A stretch of 64,000 nt of DNA from CAZYQW01 sp964649825 (lineage in GTDB: Bacteria; Planctomycetota; B15-G4; JADJEK01): assembly GCA_964649825.1 (NCBI GenBank), contig CAZYQW010000075.1, positions 40,519-104,518 on the forward strand, written 5' to 3'. Position numbers and translations under genes: made by a program. A model generated the notes under the pieces. It saw nothing but the letters and a program-made list of their open reading frames with translations. It was not told where the DNA came from and ran no database searches. This document shows positions 52,696-60,893 of this stretch, piece after piece. Position 1 is the stretch's first letter. Each line of letters begins with the position of its first letter.

Positions 52696-53603
52696 GTTGG
52701 CACGCTCCTGATCCTCGTCGCCGCTGCGTTCCGCATCTGGTGCAAGGGTCATCTCACCCAGGGCGAAGGCCTGACGCGGACCGGACCGACTGTGCCGAAA
52801 CCCGTTCTACTTCGGCAACCTCCTGCTCGACACCGGCATCTGCTGCTTGATCGGACGACTCGAGGTCGCCCTGCCCTACCTCGCGATCGCCGCCGTCGTC
52901 TATTCTCGCCAGGTCTCGAAGGAGGAACAGCGGCTCCTGCGGAGCCACGGCGCGGCCTACGAGGAGTACCGCGCCGAGACGCCTCGCTGGTGCCCGCGGC
53001 TCGGTCCCGTTCTGCAGAAGCGGACCTGGACCGACGGGTTCTCCTGGCGCAACGTGAACTTCACGCAGGGCATCGAGATCCCGAGGGTTTCACAACCTCG
53101 CCTATCCGGTGCTCTTCTACGCCTGGCACCGCATCCGCACGGAATGGCCGATCGTCGGAGGCGATCTCGGCTACCTCGACATCACGATCATCTGTTCCGT
53201 CGCCTTCTTCGTCGCCACATCCCGACTGCTGCGCCTCCCGTTGCGCCGGCGACGACGCATCGTCCCACGCGTGGTCGTTCGCCCCATGGTACGGGCCCCG
53301 TTCCTGCTCGCGTTCGCCGCCGTCACGCTGGTGGCCGTGGCGATGGGAACCGGTCCCGGCCCCCTCTTCTCGACCGCGGGCCTCGTCGTCGCGCTCTCGT
53401 TCTTCCTGGGCACGATCCTGTTCACGACGTTGCGCGCGGATCGAGGACCGTCCGCTGCGATCGAGGCCGCCGCCAGCATCGCGTTCGCCGTGGTATCCGG
53501 AATCCCGGGGCTCTTCGTTCCGGTGTGCTTCTAGGTGCTCCTCTGGTTCGACCGTTGGCTGAACGCCCGCCGCGCGGCGCCGGCGGTCCCCGCGCCCGCC
53601 TGA
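52696..53603 (+). pseudogene. Isoprenylcysteine methyltransferase-like membrane gene, multiply broken
   Basis: Three pieces of one protein occur in different frames. Piece one: LLILVAAAFRIWCKGHLTQG with EGLTRTGP, ending near 52790. Piece two: RNPFYFGNLLLDTGICCLIG through EEQRLLRSHGAAYEEYRAET and WRNVNFTQGIEIPR, ending near 53085. Piece three: HNLAYPVLFYAWHRIRTEWP and several membrane helices to VPVCF, then a TAG at 53532 followed in the same frame by VLLWFDRWLNARRAAPAVPA and a final TGA at 53601. RNPFY, GxxY and the E-E pair are features of the ICMT/phospholipid methyltransferase fold. At least two frameshifts and one nonsense codon make it a pseudogene. The 5' end is unclear. Confidence 0.75.
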
Positions 53604-53782
53604 GACGCGGGTTCCCACGACGACGCGCCGCCACGCGGGTTCTCGCGCGAGGGGGTTCTCCGCGAGATCGACGAGCGCGGCGCCTTCGTGCCTCACCGGG
53701 AATCGTACGGGTGCGTCGGTGCCGGCGGCGATGGAGATCTTCGGACCGGTCCGCGCAACTCGCGCACTCGACATCAGTTGGA

Positions 53783-53860
53783 ATTGGTCGGGCCGAGCAG
53801 ATTTGAACTGCCGACCTCTTGCACCCCAAGCAAGCGCGCTAGCCAAGCTGCGCCACGGCC
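53783..53860 (-). tRNA. tRNA-Pro (anticodon GGG)
   Basis: The minus strand folds into a full cloverleaf. The acceptor stem CGGGCCG pairs perfectly with CGGCCCG. The anticodon stem-loop CTTGC-TTGGGGT-GCAAG gives anticodon GGG. The T arm has GGCAG-TTCAAAT-CTGCT. The discriminator base is A, and a genomically encoded CCA follows. It reads the CCC codon, and CCU by wobble. The gene stands alone, downstream of the broken methyltransferase gene. Confidence 0.95.
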
Positions 53861-54059
53861 CGAACCGGTCCGATGGTCGACGCGCCTGGAAGCGCGTCGG
53901 GGGTCGAAGCCCACCGGAACTGGAAGACGCTACGGGATCTTGCGCCGGACCGCAAGGGGACGAATCGGTCGTCTCGGCCGAGGGCGATGAAAAGGCTTGA
54001 GGTGGAAACCATTCCCTGGCGCACTGGCGGGGAGACCCGTGGACCCTGAGGAGCCGCAC

Positions 54060-54623
54060 ATGGCGAAGTCGCCCGAGGAGATGGAAGCGTCGATGGTCGC
54101 GAACCTGGCCGAGAAGACGGGGAAGTCGCTGGAGCAGTGGCTCGCGATCGCGAAGGCGAGCGGGTTGGCGAAGCACGGCGAGGTGGTGAAGCACCTGAAG
54201 ACGGCGCACGGGGTGACGCACGGCTACGCGAATCTGATCGCCCATCGGCACCTCGCGGCGGGTAAACCGGCGGCCGCCGAGGATGACCTGATCGAGGCTC
54301 AGTACGCCGGCGCGAAGGCCGACCTGAAGCCGATCTACGACGCGCTGGTGAAGGCGGTCTCCAAGTTCGGCCAGGACGTCGAGCTGGCGCCGAAGAAGGC
54401 GTACGTCAGCCTGCGGCGGAGCAAGCAGTTCGGGTGCATCCAGCCGTCGACGAAGACGCGCGTCGACGTGGGCATCAACCTGAAGGGGAAGGCGCCGACG
54501 CCGCGCCTCGAGGCGTCCGGCTCGTTCAGCGCGATGGTCACCCACCGCGTCCGCGTCGCGTCGCTCGACGACGTCGACGCGGAACTCATGGGGTGGCTGA
54601 GGGAGGCGTACGACGCCGCGTAG
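54060..54623 (+). CDS. DUF4287/DUF5655 domain protein
   Basis: A 187-residue cytoplasmic protein. The N-terminal 70 residues (EEMEASMVANLAEKTGKSLE, with WLAIAKASGLAKHGEVVKHL and KTAHGVTHGYANLIAH) match DUF4287. The C-terminal part (YDALVKAVSKFGQDVELAPK, then AYVSLRRSKQFGCIQPSTKT) matches DUF5655, a frequent partner. Both are of unknown biochemical function. The ATG at 54060 has GAGGAG six bases before it. The gene stands alone with gaps of 200 bp and 178 bp to its neighbours. Confidence 0.9.
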   Translation: MAKSPEEMEASMVANLAEKTGKSLEQWLAIAKASGLAKHGEVVKHLKTAHGVTHGYANLIAHRHLAAGKPAAAEDDLIEAQYAGAKADLKPIYDALVKAVSKFGQDVELAPKKAYVSLRRSKQFGCIQPSTKTRVDVGINLKGKAPTPRLEASGSFSAMVTHRVRVASLDDVDAELMGWLREAYDAA

Positions 54624-54801
54624 GCCCTGGCTCGCCCCATCTCTCCTCTTGGTAGGTCGACTCCCGTTTGGTATCCTCGCGCCGCGTTCAGGCTCCCGCG
54701 GATGACGTAGCCCTTCCGGCCGGCCTCGACGGCTCGGGGCACCGTTTGGAGAGCGTGCGTCAGCGCGGGCACGTTCATCGGCGCCATACCCGGGGGGGTT
54801 C

Positions 54802-57378
54802 ATGTCATCCTTTCACAACGAACGGCCGCCGCACGATTTCGCGGAACGGCAACGGCACGGACGCGGCGTCTCGTTCGTCGCTGCGATTGCTCTCGTCTTT
54901 GTGGCTTCGACCTCGCCGCTACAGGCGGTCAGCGTCTCGAGCGTCACCCTGTACCAGATGGACTTCTTCGGGCAGAACGTCCCGACGCAGTTCGACACCG
55001 ACTGGGGCGACCTCGAGTTCACGCTCGCGCCCGACGGGGACCTGACCGACTACTACGCGCAGCTCGTCATTCGCAACCCGAGCAGCGCGACGACGCACTG
55101 GGTCGTGCGGAACATGGCGATCCCCGGCAGCTCCGATCTCTCCGGTCCGATGACGGTCGCGCGCTTCTTCGACCTCGGCGTGCTCGGGATCCCCGGCGCG
55201 GTGACGCAGGTCGAGTATCACCTCGCCCTGACGTCCGGCCCGATCGGCTCGCCGCCCAGCACCCCGGGCTGGACGCTCACCACTCCGGCCGACGGCAAGT
55301 ACGACACCCAGGGGAGCGGCGAGGACTCGATCGGCGATCACTCGGATCCGGGGCCGGCGCCGGCGGCGCCCGCGGTCGCCGCGGCTCAGCCCCAACGACG
55401 CAAGAAGGTCTGCCGGGACGACGTCCCGGACATCGAGGAGGGGAAGAACGAGTGCGGCCCGGTCGGGGTGACGCGCAGCCTCCGCTGGCTCCACGACAAC
55501 GGGGACATCGACCTCGGGAACAAGACGAACGCCCAGCTCATCCAGGACTTCAAGAACGCGTCCGGATGGACCGCCGCCGGGGGTGTCCCGAAGTACAGCG
55601 GCTACCTCGACGCGAAGCTGAAGCTCAACAAGGACTGCAAGCTCGGTCTCGACGTCAAGTTCATGGTGCGGCGGCCGTCGTCCGTCCCCGCCGGCGACTA
55701 CACGACCGCGAACGGAACGGCGGTCGACAAGGGTAACGACCCGACCTTCGCGTTCATCAAGAAGGAGATCGACGACGGGGAGGACGTGGAGATCCTGGTC
55801 GGCTGGCTCGACGCGAACGGCAACCGTACCAATGGCCACTGCATGACCGTGATCGGGTACGAGGAGGACCCGAACAACGGTGTCCAGCAGATCTGGGTCC
55901 AGGACGACGAGGACCAGGGGAAGGCCAACGCGAAGAACAAACGCCGGAACACGGACTACACCGACGGCATGCCGCCCAAGCTCGACGATCTCGCGAAGAA
56001 CCGGGTGGAGATGGTGCTCTCCGAGTCGCCCAAGCCGCCCGAGTGCAACGAGGGGAGCGGCGGCAACTACATCCACCTCCTGAACGGCGTCGACTACTTC
56101 TTCGGCAAGACGCCGCCCAACGGCGCGTTCACCGGCATCTGGCGCTGCTTCCCGGGCAAGATGCTCCACTCGCCCACCCTCGACACGAAGCCGGGCTCGC
56201 CCACGTTCGGCACTTACGCCACGCGGATCAGCTCGATCCACGCCACGATGACCGGGTCGGCCGGAGACCTGATCCGCTTCCCGACGATCGCGCTCTCGTC
56301 GTCTCCCGGCGATTGCACGTTCTTCACGCCGTCGGGCAACGTCAACTACGGGATCGCTTCGGTCGCGAGCCTGGGGCAGGTGGTCGTCGGGCCGCTCGCG
56401 GACTCGAGCGGTCCCGTCCCGGTCACCTTCCTCGGCGGCATCGCGAACGTCGTGGTGGCGAATCCCACCGGCTCGCCCGGCACGATCGTCCAGATGGGCC
56501 TCGACCTCTCGGCGACCAATGCCACCGTCGGCGTGCCCGACGGCGAGAGCCTCGTCCTCTGGATCCAAGACGATCCGACCCAGACCGGCGCGGGCACGAT
56601 GCAGTACTGGACGGGGTCGATCGATGAGCGGAACCTGTGCTCCGGCTACTCGTTCCTCCTCTCGTCCTCGGGCGGCGCGTTCTTCTTCGCGCCCAGCTTC
56701 GAGTGGTCGATCGGGCTCGGCACCCACGACGCGACGCTCACGACCGCGATCACGTCCACCGGCCCCGGGCCGTCGTCCTTGAACGCGCACGACGCGGTGC
56801 AGGGCTTCTCCCCCGGCTTCGACGCGGGCTCCGGCGCCCGCACGATCTCGATCACCGGCGCCGGGATCGGATCCGAGTTCCTCGGCTTCGCGATCTACGA
56901 CGAGCAGTCGGTCGCGGGGCGGTTCCACCTCGTCGTCGCCAACGCGATGGGTCTGCAGCTTCCGGTCGCTCCGACCTGCTCGCGCAGCGGGAGCGGCTTC
57001 CTGTCGCTGCCGACCGGAGGGCCCGGCGGCCCGGTCTTCTCCACGCTCGTTCCGGAGCAGCCGCGTTCCGTCGGCAAGTTCGATGCGCTCTCCAACCTGT
57101 TGCTCGGGAACCCGCTCTGGCTCGCGTCCACCAACTTCTCGTCGTCGCCCGGTTCGCTGAACGTCCCGTGGTTCCCGTCCCCGGCCGGGAACTCCGGATC
57201 GAACGCGTCCGGCGCGAACGGCGGCTTCGTGATTCCGCTGCCGCCCTTGCCATCGATGGTCGGGAAGCAGCTCTTCCTCTGGGGCCTGTCCGTCGACCCG
57301 TCGAACGCCTTCCTCGACCTGACCGCGAACGACGGACACTCGCTGACGAACGGCTTCGACGTGCTGTTCTTCCCCTAG
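54802..57378 (+). CDS. Secreted protein with a C39-like cysteine-peptidase domain and C-terminal beta domain
   Basis: An 858-residue exported protein (hydrophobic segment GVSFVAAIALVFVASTSPLQ after a charged N-terminus). Residues 45-170 form a beta region (YAQLVIRNPSSATTHWVVRN). From about 205 to 420 there is a papain-like C39-type layout: Cys in NECGPVGVTRSLRWLHDNGD and His in NRTNGHCMTVIGYEEDPNNG, with the strand QQIWVQDDEDQG after it. If folded this way it could cleave or bind peptides. Two further beta regions follow, and the last 140 residues resemble the closing domain of other secreted proteins here (LFLWGLSVDPSNAFLDLTAN). The stop codon TAG lies inside the CTAG flank of the inverted-repeat element that begins here. 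Confidence 0.82.
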   Translation: MSSFHNERPPHDFAERQRHGRGVSFVAAIALVFVASTSPLQAVSVSSVTLYQMDFFGQNVPTQFDTDWGDLEFTLAPDGDLTDYYAQLVIRNPSSATTHWVVRNMAIPGSSDLSGPMTVARFFDLGVLGIPGAVTQVEYHLALTSGPIGSPPSTPGWTLTTPADGKYDTQGSGEDSIGDHSDPGPAPAAPAVAAAQPQRRKKVCRDDVPDIEEGKNECGPVGVTRSLRWLHDNGDIDLGNKTNAQLIQDFKNASGWTAAGGVPKYSGYLDAKLKLNKDCKLGLDVKFMVRRPSSVPAGDYTTANGTAVDKGNDPTFAFIKKEIDDGEDVEILVGWLDANGNRTNGHCMTVIGYEEDPNNGVQQIWVQDDEDQGKANAKNKRRNTDYTDGMPPKLDDLAKNRVEMVLSESPKPPECNEGSGGNYIHLLNGVDYFFGKTPPNGAFTGIWRCFPGKMLHSPTLDTKPGSPTFGTYATRISSIHATMTGSAGDLIRFPTIALSSSPGDCTFFTPSGNVNYGIASVASLGQVVVGPLADSSGPVPVTFLGGIANVVVANPTGSPGTIVQMGLDLSATNATVGVPDGESLVLWIQDDPTQTGAGTMQYWTGSIDERNLCSGYSFLLSSSGGAFFFAPSFEWSIGLGTHDATLTTAITSTGPGPSSLNAHDAVQGFSPGFDAGSGARTISITGAGIGSEFLGFAIYDEQSVAGRFHLVVANAMGLQLPVAPTCSRSGSGFLSLPTGGPGGPVFSTLVPEQPRSVGKFDALSNLLLGNPLWLASTNFSSSPGSLNVPWFPSPAGNSGSNASGANGGFVIPLPPLPSMVGKQLFLWGLSVDPSNAFLDLTANDGHSLTNGFDVLFFP

Positions 57379-57539
57379 CAGCCCGTGGTGAAAGTGCTTT
57401 CGAAGCGAGGCGAGGTAGCGCGACCGAGATCGAGGCGCAGGACCGCAGGCGTACTGCCTGTACGTCGAGGATCCAGCAACGAAGGGATCGGTCGCGAGGG
57501 CCCGCCGCAGCCAAAATGACTTTCACCACGGGCGGCTAG
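57375..57539. mobile_element. MITE-like palindromic element with CTAG flanks
   Basis: The left end, CTAGCAGCCCGTGGTGAAAG followed by T, and the right end are complementary at 20 of 21 positions, including a perfect 15-bp core GCCCGTGGTGAAAGT. The element is 165 bp and has no coding capacity. An internal small hairpin (CAGGC-GTACT-GCCTG) lies in the middle. Both ends start and end with CTAG, which could be a 4-bp target duplication of the type made by IS5-group elements. The left CTAG contains the stop codon of the 858-residue gene. Whole-element RNA would fold as a long stem. Confidence 0.7.
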
Positions 57540-57581
57540 CATGGTGGGTCACGGATCGGGGGTCGAAGCCGGAGGGAGGCC

Positions 57582-57881
57582 TTGACCTACGCGCGCGACG
57601 ACCGCGACGTCCTGTCGGAATGGTGGCTCGACGAGAGCGCGCTGCCCGACGAGTTCTGGGCGTTGCTTCGCATCCTCCCGGACGGCGGCGCGGTCGTGCT
57701 CGATCTCGACGGGAACCATCGCGCCTTCGACTCCATCGAGGCGGCGCGGTGGTTCTTGCGCGACGACGAGTATCGCCCGCTCGCCGACGTCGACGACGCC
57801 GCGCGCTACACGCCGCCGATCGGGGCGACCGACGAGGAGTTGGTGGCGAGGATGCGGCGGGTTCGCAGGCAGCCGCCGTGA
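57582..57881 (+). CDS. Small hypothetical protein with TTG start
   Basis: A 99-residue acidic protein (LSEWWLDESALPDEFWALLR, GAVVLDLDGNHRAFDSIEAA and RWFLRDDEYRPLADVDDAAR). It contains no signal peptide or known domain. The start is a TTG preceded by GGAGGGAGG at a good distance, which is why I accept it as a gene; no ATG in frame gives a similar start. It is downstream of the palindromic element and convergent with gpsA. Function unknown. Confidence 0.65.
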   Translation: MTYARDDRDVLSEWWLDESALPDEFWALLRILPDGGAVVLDLDGNHRAFDSIEAARWFLRDDEYRPLADVDDAARYTPPIGATDEELVARMRRVRRQPP

Positions 57882-57945
57882 TTCCGCCGCGGCCTCGTTC
57901 CATTCGACGAGGCGCTTCCGCTGCCTCGATTCCCCCGACCGCGCT

Positions 57946-58950
57946 CTACCACTCCACCTCGTCCTTCAGGTGCCGCGTCATCAGGTCCCTCACCGCCCGC
58001 GCCGGGTCCTTCTCCTCGAACAGGATCGCGTAGACCTCGGCGCAGATCGGCATCTCGACCTGCTCGCGCTCGGCCAGGAGCTTCACCGCCTTCGACGTGC
58101 GGACCCCTTCGGCGACCTGCTGCATGCCGGCGAGGATGTGCTCGAGCTTCTCGCCGCGGCCGAGGCGTTCGCCGACCGCGCGGTTGCGGCCGTGCTTGGA
58201 GATGCAGCTCGTGATCAAGTCGCCGATGCCGGAGAGCCCGAAGAACGTGACGCGCTGCCCGCCCATCGCCTCGCCGAGGCGGCCCATCTCCACGATGCCC
58301 CGCGTCAGCAGCGCCGCCTTCGTGTTGTCGCCGAAGCCGAGCCCGTCGACGATGCCCCCCGCGATCGAGATGACGTTCTTCAGCGCGCCGCCGAGTTCGA
58401 CGCCGATCGCGTCGTTGTGCGTGTAGACGCGAAACCGCTCGGTCGCGAGCAGGTCCTGGACGCGTCGCGCGACCCCCATGTTCTCGGACGCGGCCACGAC
58501 CGTGGTCGGCATGCGCCGCGACACCTCCTCGGCGTGGCTCGGGCCCGTCACCACCACCAGCGGCACGTCGCCGCCGAGCACGGACCGGATGATCTCGGTC
58601 GGCCGCATCAACGAGTCGGTGTCGATCCCCTTCGTGGCGGAGACGATCGGCTGACCGTTCCCGTGGACCTCCATCAGCCGCTCCATCACACCGCGCAGGA
58701 ACGGCGTGGGAATCACCGAGAAGACGATGTCGCTGCCGTCGACCGCTCGCGCGAGGTCGCTCGTCACGTGGATCGCGTCGGGGATTTCGATGCCGGGGAG
58801 GAACTTGGGGTTGCGCCGCGTGCGCGCGATCTCCGCCGCGTACGCGGGATCGTGGCTCCACAACTTCACGTCGGCGCCGTGATCCGAGAGAACGATCGAC
58901 AACGCGGTTCCCCAGCCGCCGTCGCCCAGCACGGTCACGCGTTCGGTCAT
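57946..58950 (-). CDS. gpsA: Glycerol-3-phosphate dehydrogenase [NAD(P)+], GpsA
   Basis: A 334-residue enzyme reducing dihydroxyacetone phosphate to sn-glycerol 3-phosphate, the backbone of phospholipids. The dinucleotide-binding motif VLGDGGWGTALSIVLSDHGA is at the N-terminus. The substrate-site segment VTGPSHAEEVSRRMPTTVVA and the catalytic-lysine motif GGALKNVISIAGGIVDGLGF are conserved, as is GLSGIGDLITSCISKHGRNR. Its start overlaps the stop of plsY (ATGA), so the two are translated together and supply and acylate glycerol phosphate. The end is a TAG at 57946. Confidence 0.97.
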   Translation of the reverse strand: MTERVTVLGDGGWGTALSIVLSDHGADVKLWSHDPAYAAEIARTRRNPKFLPGIEIPDAIHVTSDLARAVDGSDIVFSVIPTPFLRGVMERLMEVHGNGQPIVSATKGIDTDSLMRPTEIIRSVLGGDVPLVVVTGPSHAEEVSRRMPTTVVAASENMGVARRVQDLLATERFRVYTHNDAIGVELGGALKNVISIAGGIVDGLGFGDNTKAALLTRGIVEMGRLGEAMGGQRVTFFGLSGIGDLITSCISKHGRNRAVGERLGRGEKLEHILAGMQQVAEGVRTSKAVKLLAEREQVEMPICAEVYAILFEEKDPARAVRDLMTRHLKDEVEW

Positions 58951-59609
58951 GATGCCCTCTCTCCTCCGGTGCGCGCGCTCCCGACCCGCAGCTCCTCGCC
59001 CTTGAGGAGCCGGCCGATGTTCGCGCGGTGCAGATAGACGATCACCGCCGCGAGGAACGCGGAGAGGATCGTCACCGTTCGCCGCTCGCCGAACGCCGCG
59101 TCGGGGCCGACCCAGAGGACGAACACGACGGGGAGCATCGCGGAAGCGACCATCGAGGCGACCGACACGTAGCGCGTCGCCCGCAACAGGACGTACCAGA
59201 TCACGAGCGTGATCGCGACCGCCGGCAGGCAGATTCCCGCGAAGAACCCGGCTGACGTCGCCACGCCCTTGCCGCCGCGGAGGCCGAGCCAGATCGGGAA
59301 GACGTGGCCGATCATCGCCGCGACGCCGAGCACCAGGGCCACGCTGTCGGTGCTCCACTCGAGCCCGTCCCGGCTCGCGACCCACGGCGCGACGAGGAAC
59401 GCGGGAACGAACCCCTTCAGGAAGTCGAACGCGAACACGCCGATCCCCCACCGCTTGCCGATCACTCGCACGACGTTCGTGGCGCCGACGTTGCCGCTTC
59501 CCTGCCGGCGGAGATCGACCCCCTTCAGGCGGCCGACGAGATGACCGGCGGGGATCGACCCGAGCAGGTAGGAGGCGAGGATGGCGAGACCGAACCAGGC
59601 TGCGTTCAC
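58947..59609 (-). CDS. plsY: Glycerol-3-phosphate acyltransferase PlsY
   Basis: A 220-residue membrane enzyme transferring the acyl group from acyl phosphate to sn-glycerol 3-phosphate, the first acylation in phosphatidic acid synthesis. Conserved motifs are YLLGSIPAGHLVGRLKGVDL, RRQGSGNVGATNVVRVIGKR and GHVFPIWLGLRGGKGVATSA, each in the loops between five or so membrane helices. GTG at 59609 gives the family-typical N-terminus (VNAAWFGLAILASYLLGS). The longer open frame upstream has no similarity. The ATGA overlap with gpsA makes a two-gene phospholipid operon. Confidence 0.96.
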   Translation of the reverse strand: MNAAWFGLAILASYLLGSIPAGHLVGRLKGVDLRRQGSGNVGATNVVRVIGKRWGIGVFAFDFLKGFVPAFLVAPWVASRDGLEWSTDSVALVLGVAAMIGHVFPIWLGLRGGKGVATSAGFFAGICLPAVAITLVIWYVLLRATRYVSVASMVASAMLPVVFVLWVGPDAAFGERRTVTILSAFLAAVIVYLHRANIGRLLKGEELRVGSARTGGERAS

Positions 59610-59804
59610 GACACGTTGATTCTCCGGCAGCGTCGAAACGGAGCATCTTACGCCGGCCGGCGCCGCCGGTTCAAGCCGCCGCGCTCGACCACGCCCGACC
59701 ACGATCGACCCGATCGACGCTCCGGGCCCGCCGCGTCGTGCGCTCGGCCGAGTTCCGTTTCTCGGGGCGCGTTCGCGATCCGGCCGGGATAAGCTCTGCC
59801 GTCG

Positions 59805-60893
59805 ATGCTCCATCCCCCACGACGTCCGGGAATCCTCGCCAAGCTCGCGTTGCTCTCCTTCGTGCCGCTCACCCTCCTCGCGCTCGTCGAGTTCACGATC
59901 TCGGCGCTCGACGTCGCGCCGCCGCGCCGCGGCCCGCTGGTCGTCATGGACCAGGACCAGTTCCTCGGGGTGTCGCACAACGGCTGGCAGTTCCGATTCA
60001 GCCCGCGGTGGTTGTGGGAGCCGAAGCCGGGAGTGGAGGTCTTCGGCGCGCCGATCAACGAGGGCGGCTACCGCGGGCCGCTTTATCCCGAGGAGCGCAC
60101 GGCGAAGCTGCGCGTCGCGACGCTCGGCGACTCCTCGACGTACGGGTTCGGGCTGCCCGAGGCGGTCTCGTGGTCGCGGAAGCTCGAGGAACTCCTCGGC
60201 CGTTTCGACCACGACGTCGAGGTGCTGAATTTCGGCGTCATCGGCTTCACGCTCGCGCAAGGCCTCGCGCTGTACGAGGGCCGCGTCCGCGAGTACCAGC
60301 CGGACGTCGTGATCGTGGCGTTCGGCGCGGTCAACGATCAGTTCGCCACGCCGTCCGGCCTCACCGACCGCCAGAAGATCCTCCTCTCGTCCGGCTCCTC
60401 GTTTCGCCTGCGTACGTTCTTGCGCCGCTTCGGCACGTTCCGGTGGCTCGAGTCCCGGCTCGTCGACGCGGAGGAGCGCGCCGCGATCATCGAGACGAAG
60501 GCGTCCCACCAGCGCGTGCCGCCGCACGAGTTCCAGGAGCTGATCGGCGTCGTCAAGGACCGAGTGACCGCGGACGGCGCGAAGCTGCTCGTCGTCTCTC
60601 CGCCGCGGCGGAGAGACGGGGAGGCGGAGTACCCGATCACGCGCAGCTACACGATGACGCTCCTCGATCGCTCCCTCGAGCTCGACCTCCCCGTGGTCGA
60701 CGTGCTGGGCTTCTTCCGCCGGTACGAGGAAAGGGTCTACCCGGGGATCGAGAGCGACCTCCAGCTCGCGAAGAGCTCCGACCTGTTCATCGACAAGTTC
60801 CATCCGTCGGAGAAGGGGCACGAGGCGTGGGCGTCGCTCGTCGCGAAGGCGCTCATCGATGAGGGGCTCCTGGTGCGGCGCGGCGACGGATGA
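59805..60893 (+). CDS. SGNH-hydrolase family protein with N-terminal membrane anchor
   Basis: A 362-residue protein with one N-terminal membrane segment (LALLSFVPLTLLALVEFTIS). The SGNH fold shows block I RVATLGDSSTYGFGLPE (Ser of GDSS), the Gly block VLNFGVIGFTLAQG, the Asn block AFGAVNDQF and the His block LFIDKFHPSEKGHEAW (Asp-x-x-His). Such enzymes hydrolyse or transfer acyl groups on glycans or lipids at the membrane's outer face. The stop overlaps the next start by ATGA, so it is coupled to a second SGNH-like protein, suggesting a pair acting on one substrate. Confidence 0.9.
   Translation: MLHPPRRPGILAKLALLSFVPLTLLALVEFTISALDVAPPRRGPLVVMDQDQFLGVSHNGWQFRFSPRWLWEPKPGVEVFGAPINEGGYRGPLYPEERTAKLRVATLGDSSTYGFGLPEAVSWSRKLEELLGRFDHDVEVLNFGVIGFTLAQGLALYEGRVREYQPDVVIVAFGAVNDQFATPSGLTDRQKILLSSGSSFRLRTFLRRFGTFRWLESRLVDAEERAAIIETKASHQRVPPHEFQELIGVVKDRVTADGAKLLVVSPPRRRDGEAEYPITRSYTMTLLDRSLELDLPVVDVLGFFRRYEERVYPGIESDLQLAKSSDLFIDKFHPSEKGHEAWASLVAKALIDEGLLVRRGDG

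Noticed and set aside
47537..53603. All frame breaks as sequencing errors
   Set aside because: Errors cannot be excluded without reads, but breaks cluster here together with truncations and a breakpoint, while more than 40 other genes in the window are intact.
53688..54000. Small plus-strand open frames across the tRNA
   Set aside because: They read antisense through a complete tRNA-Pro cloverleaf, a frequent source of false protein calls.
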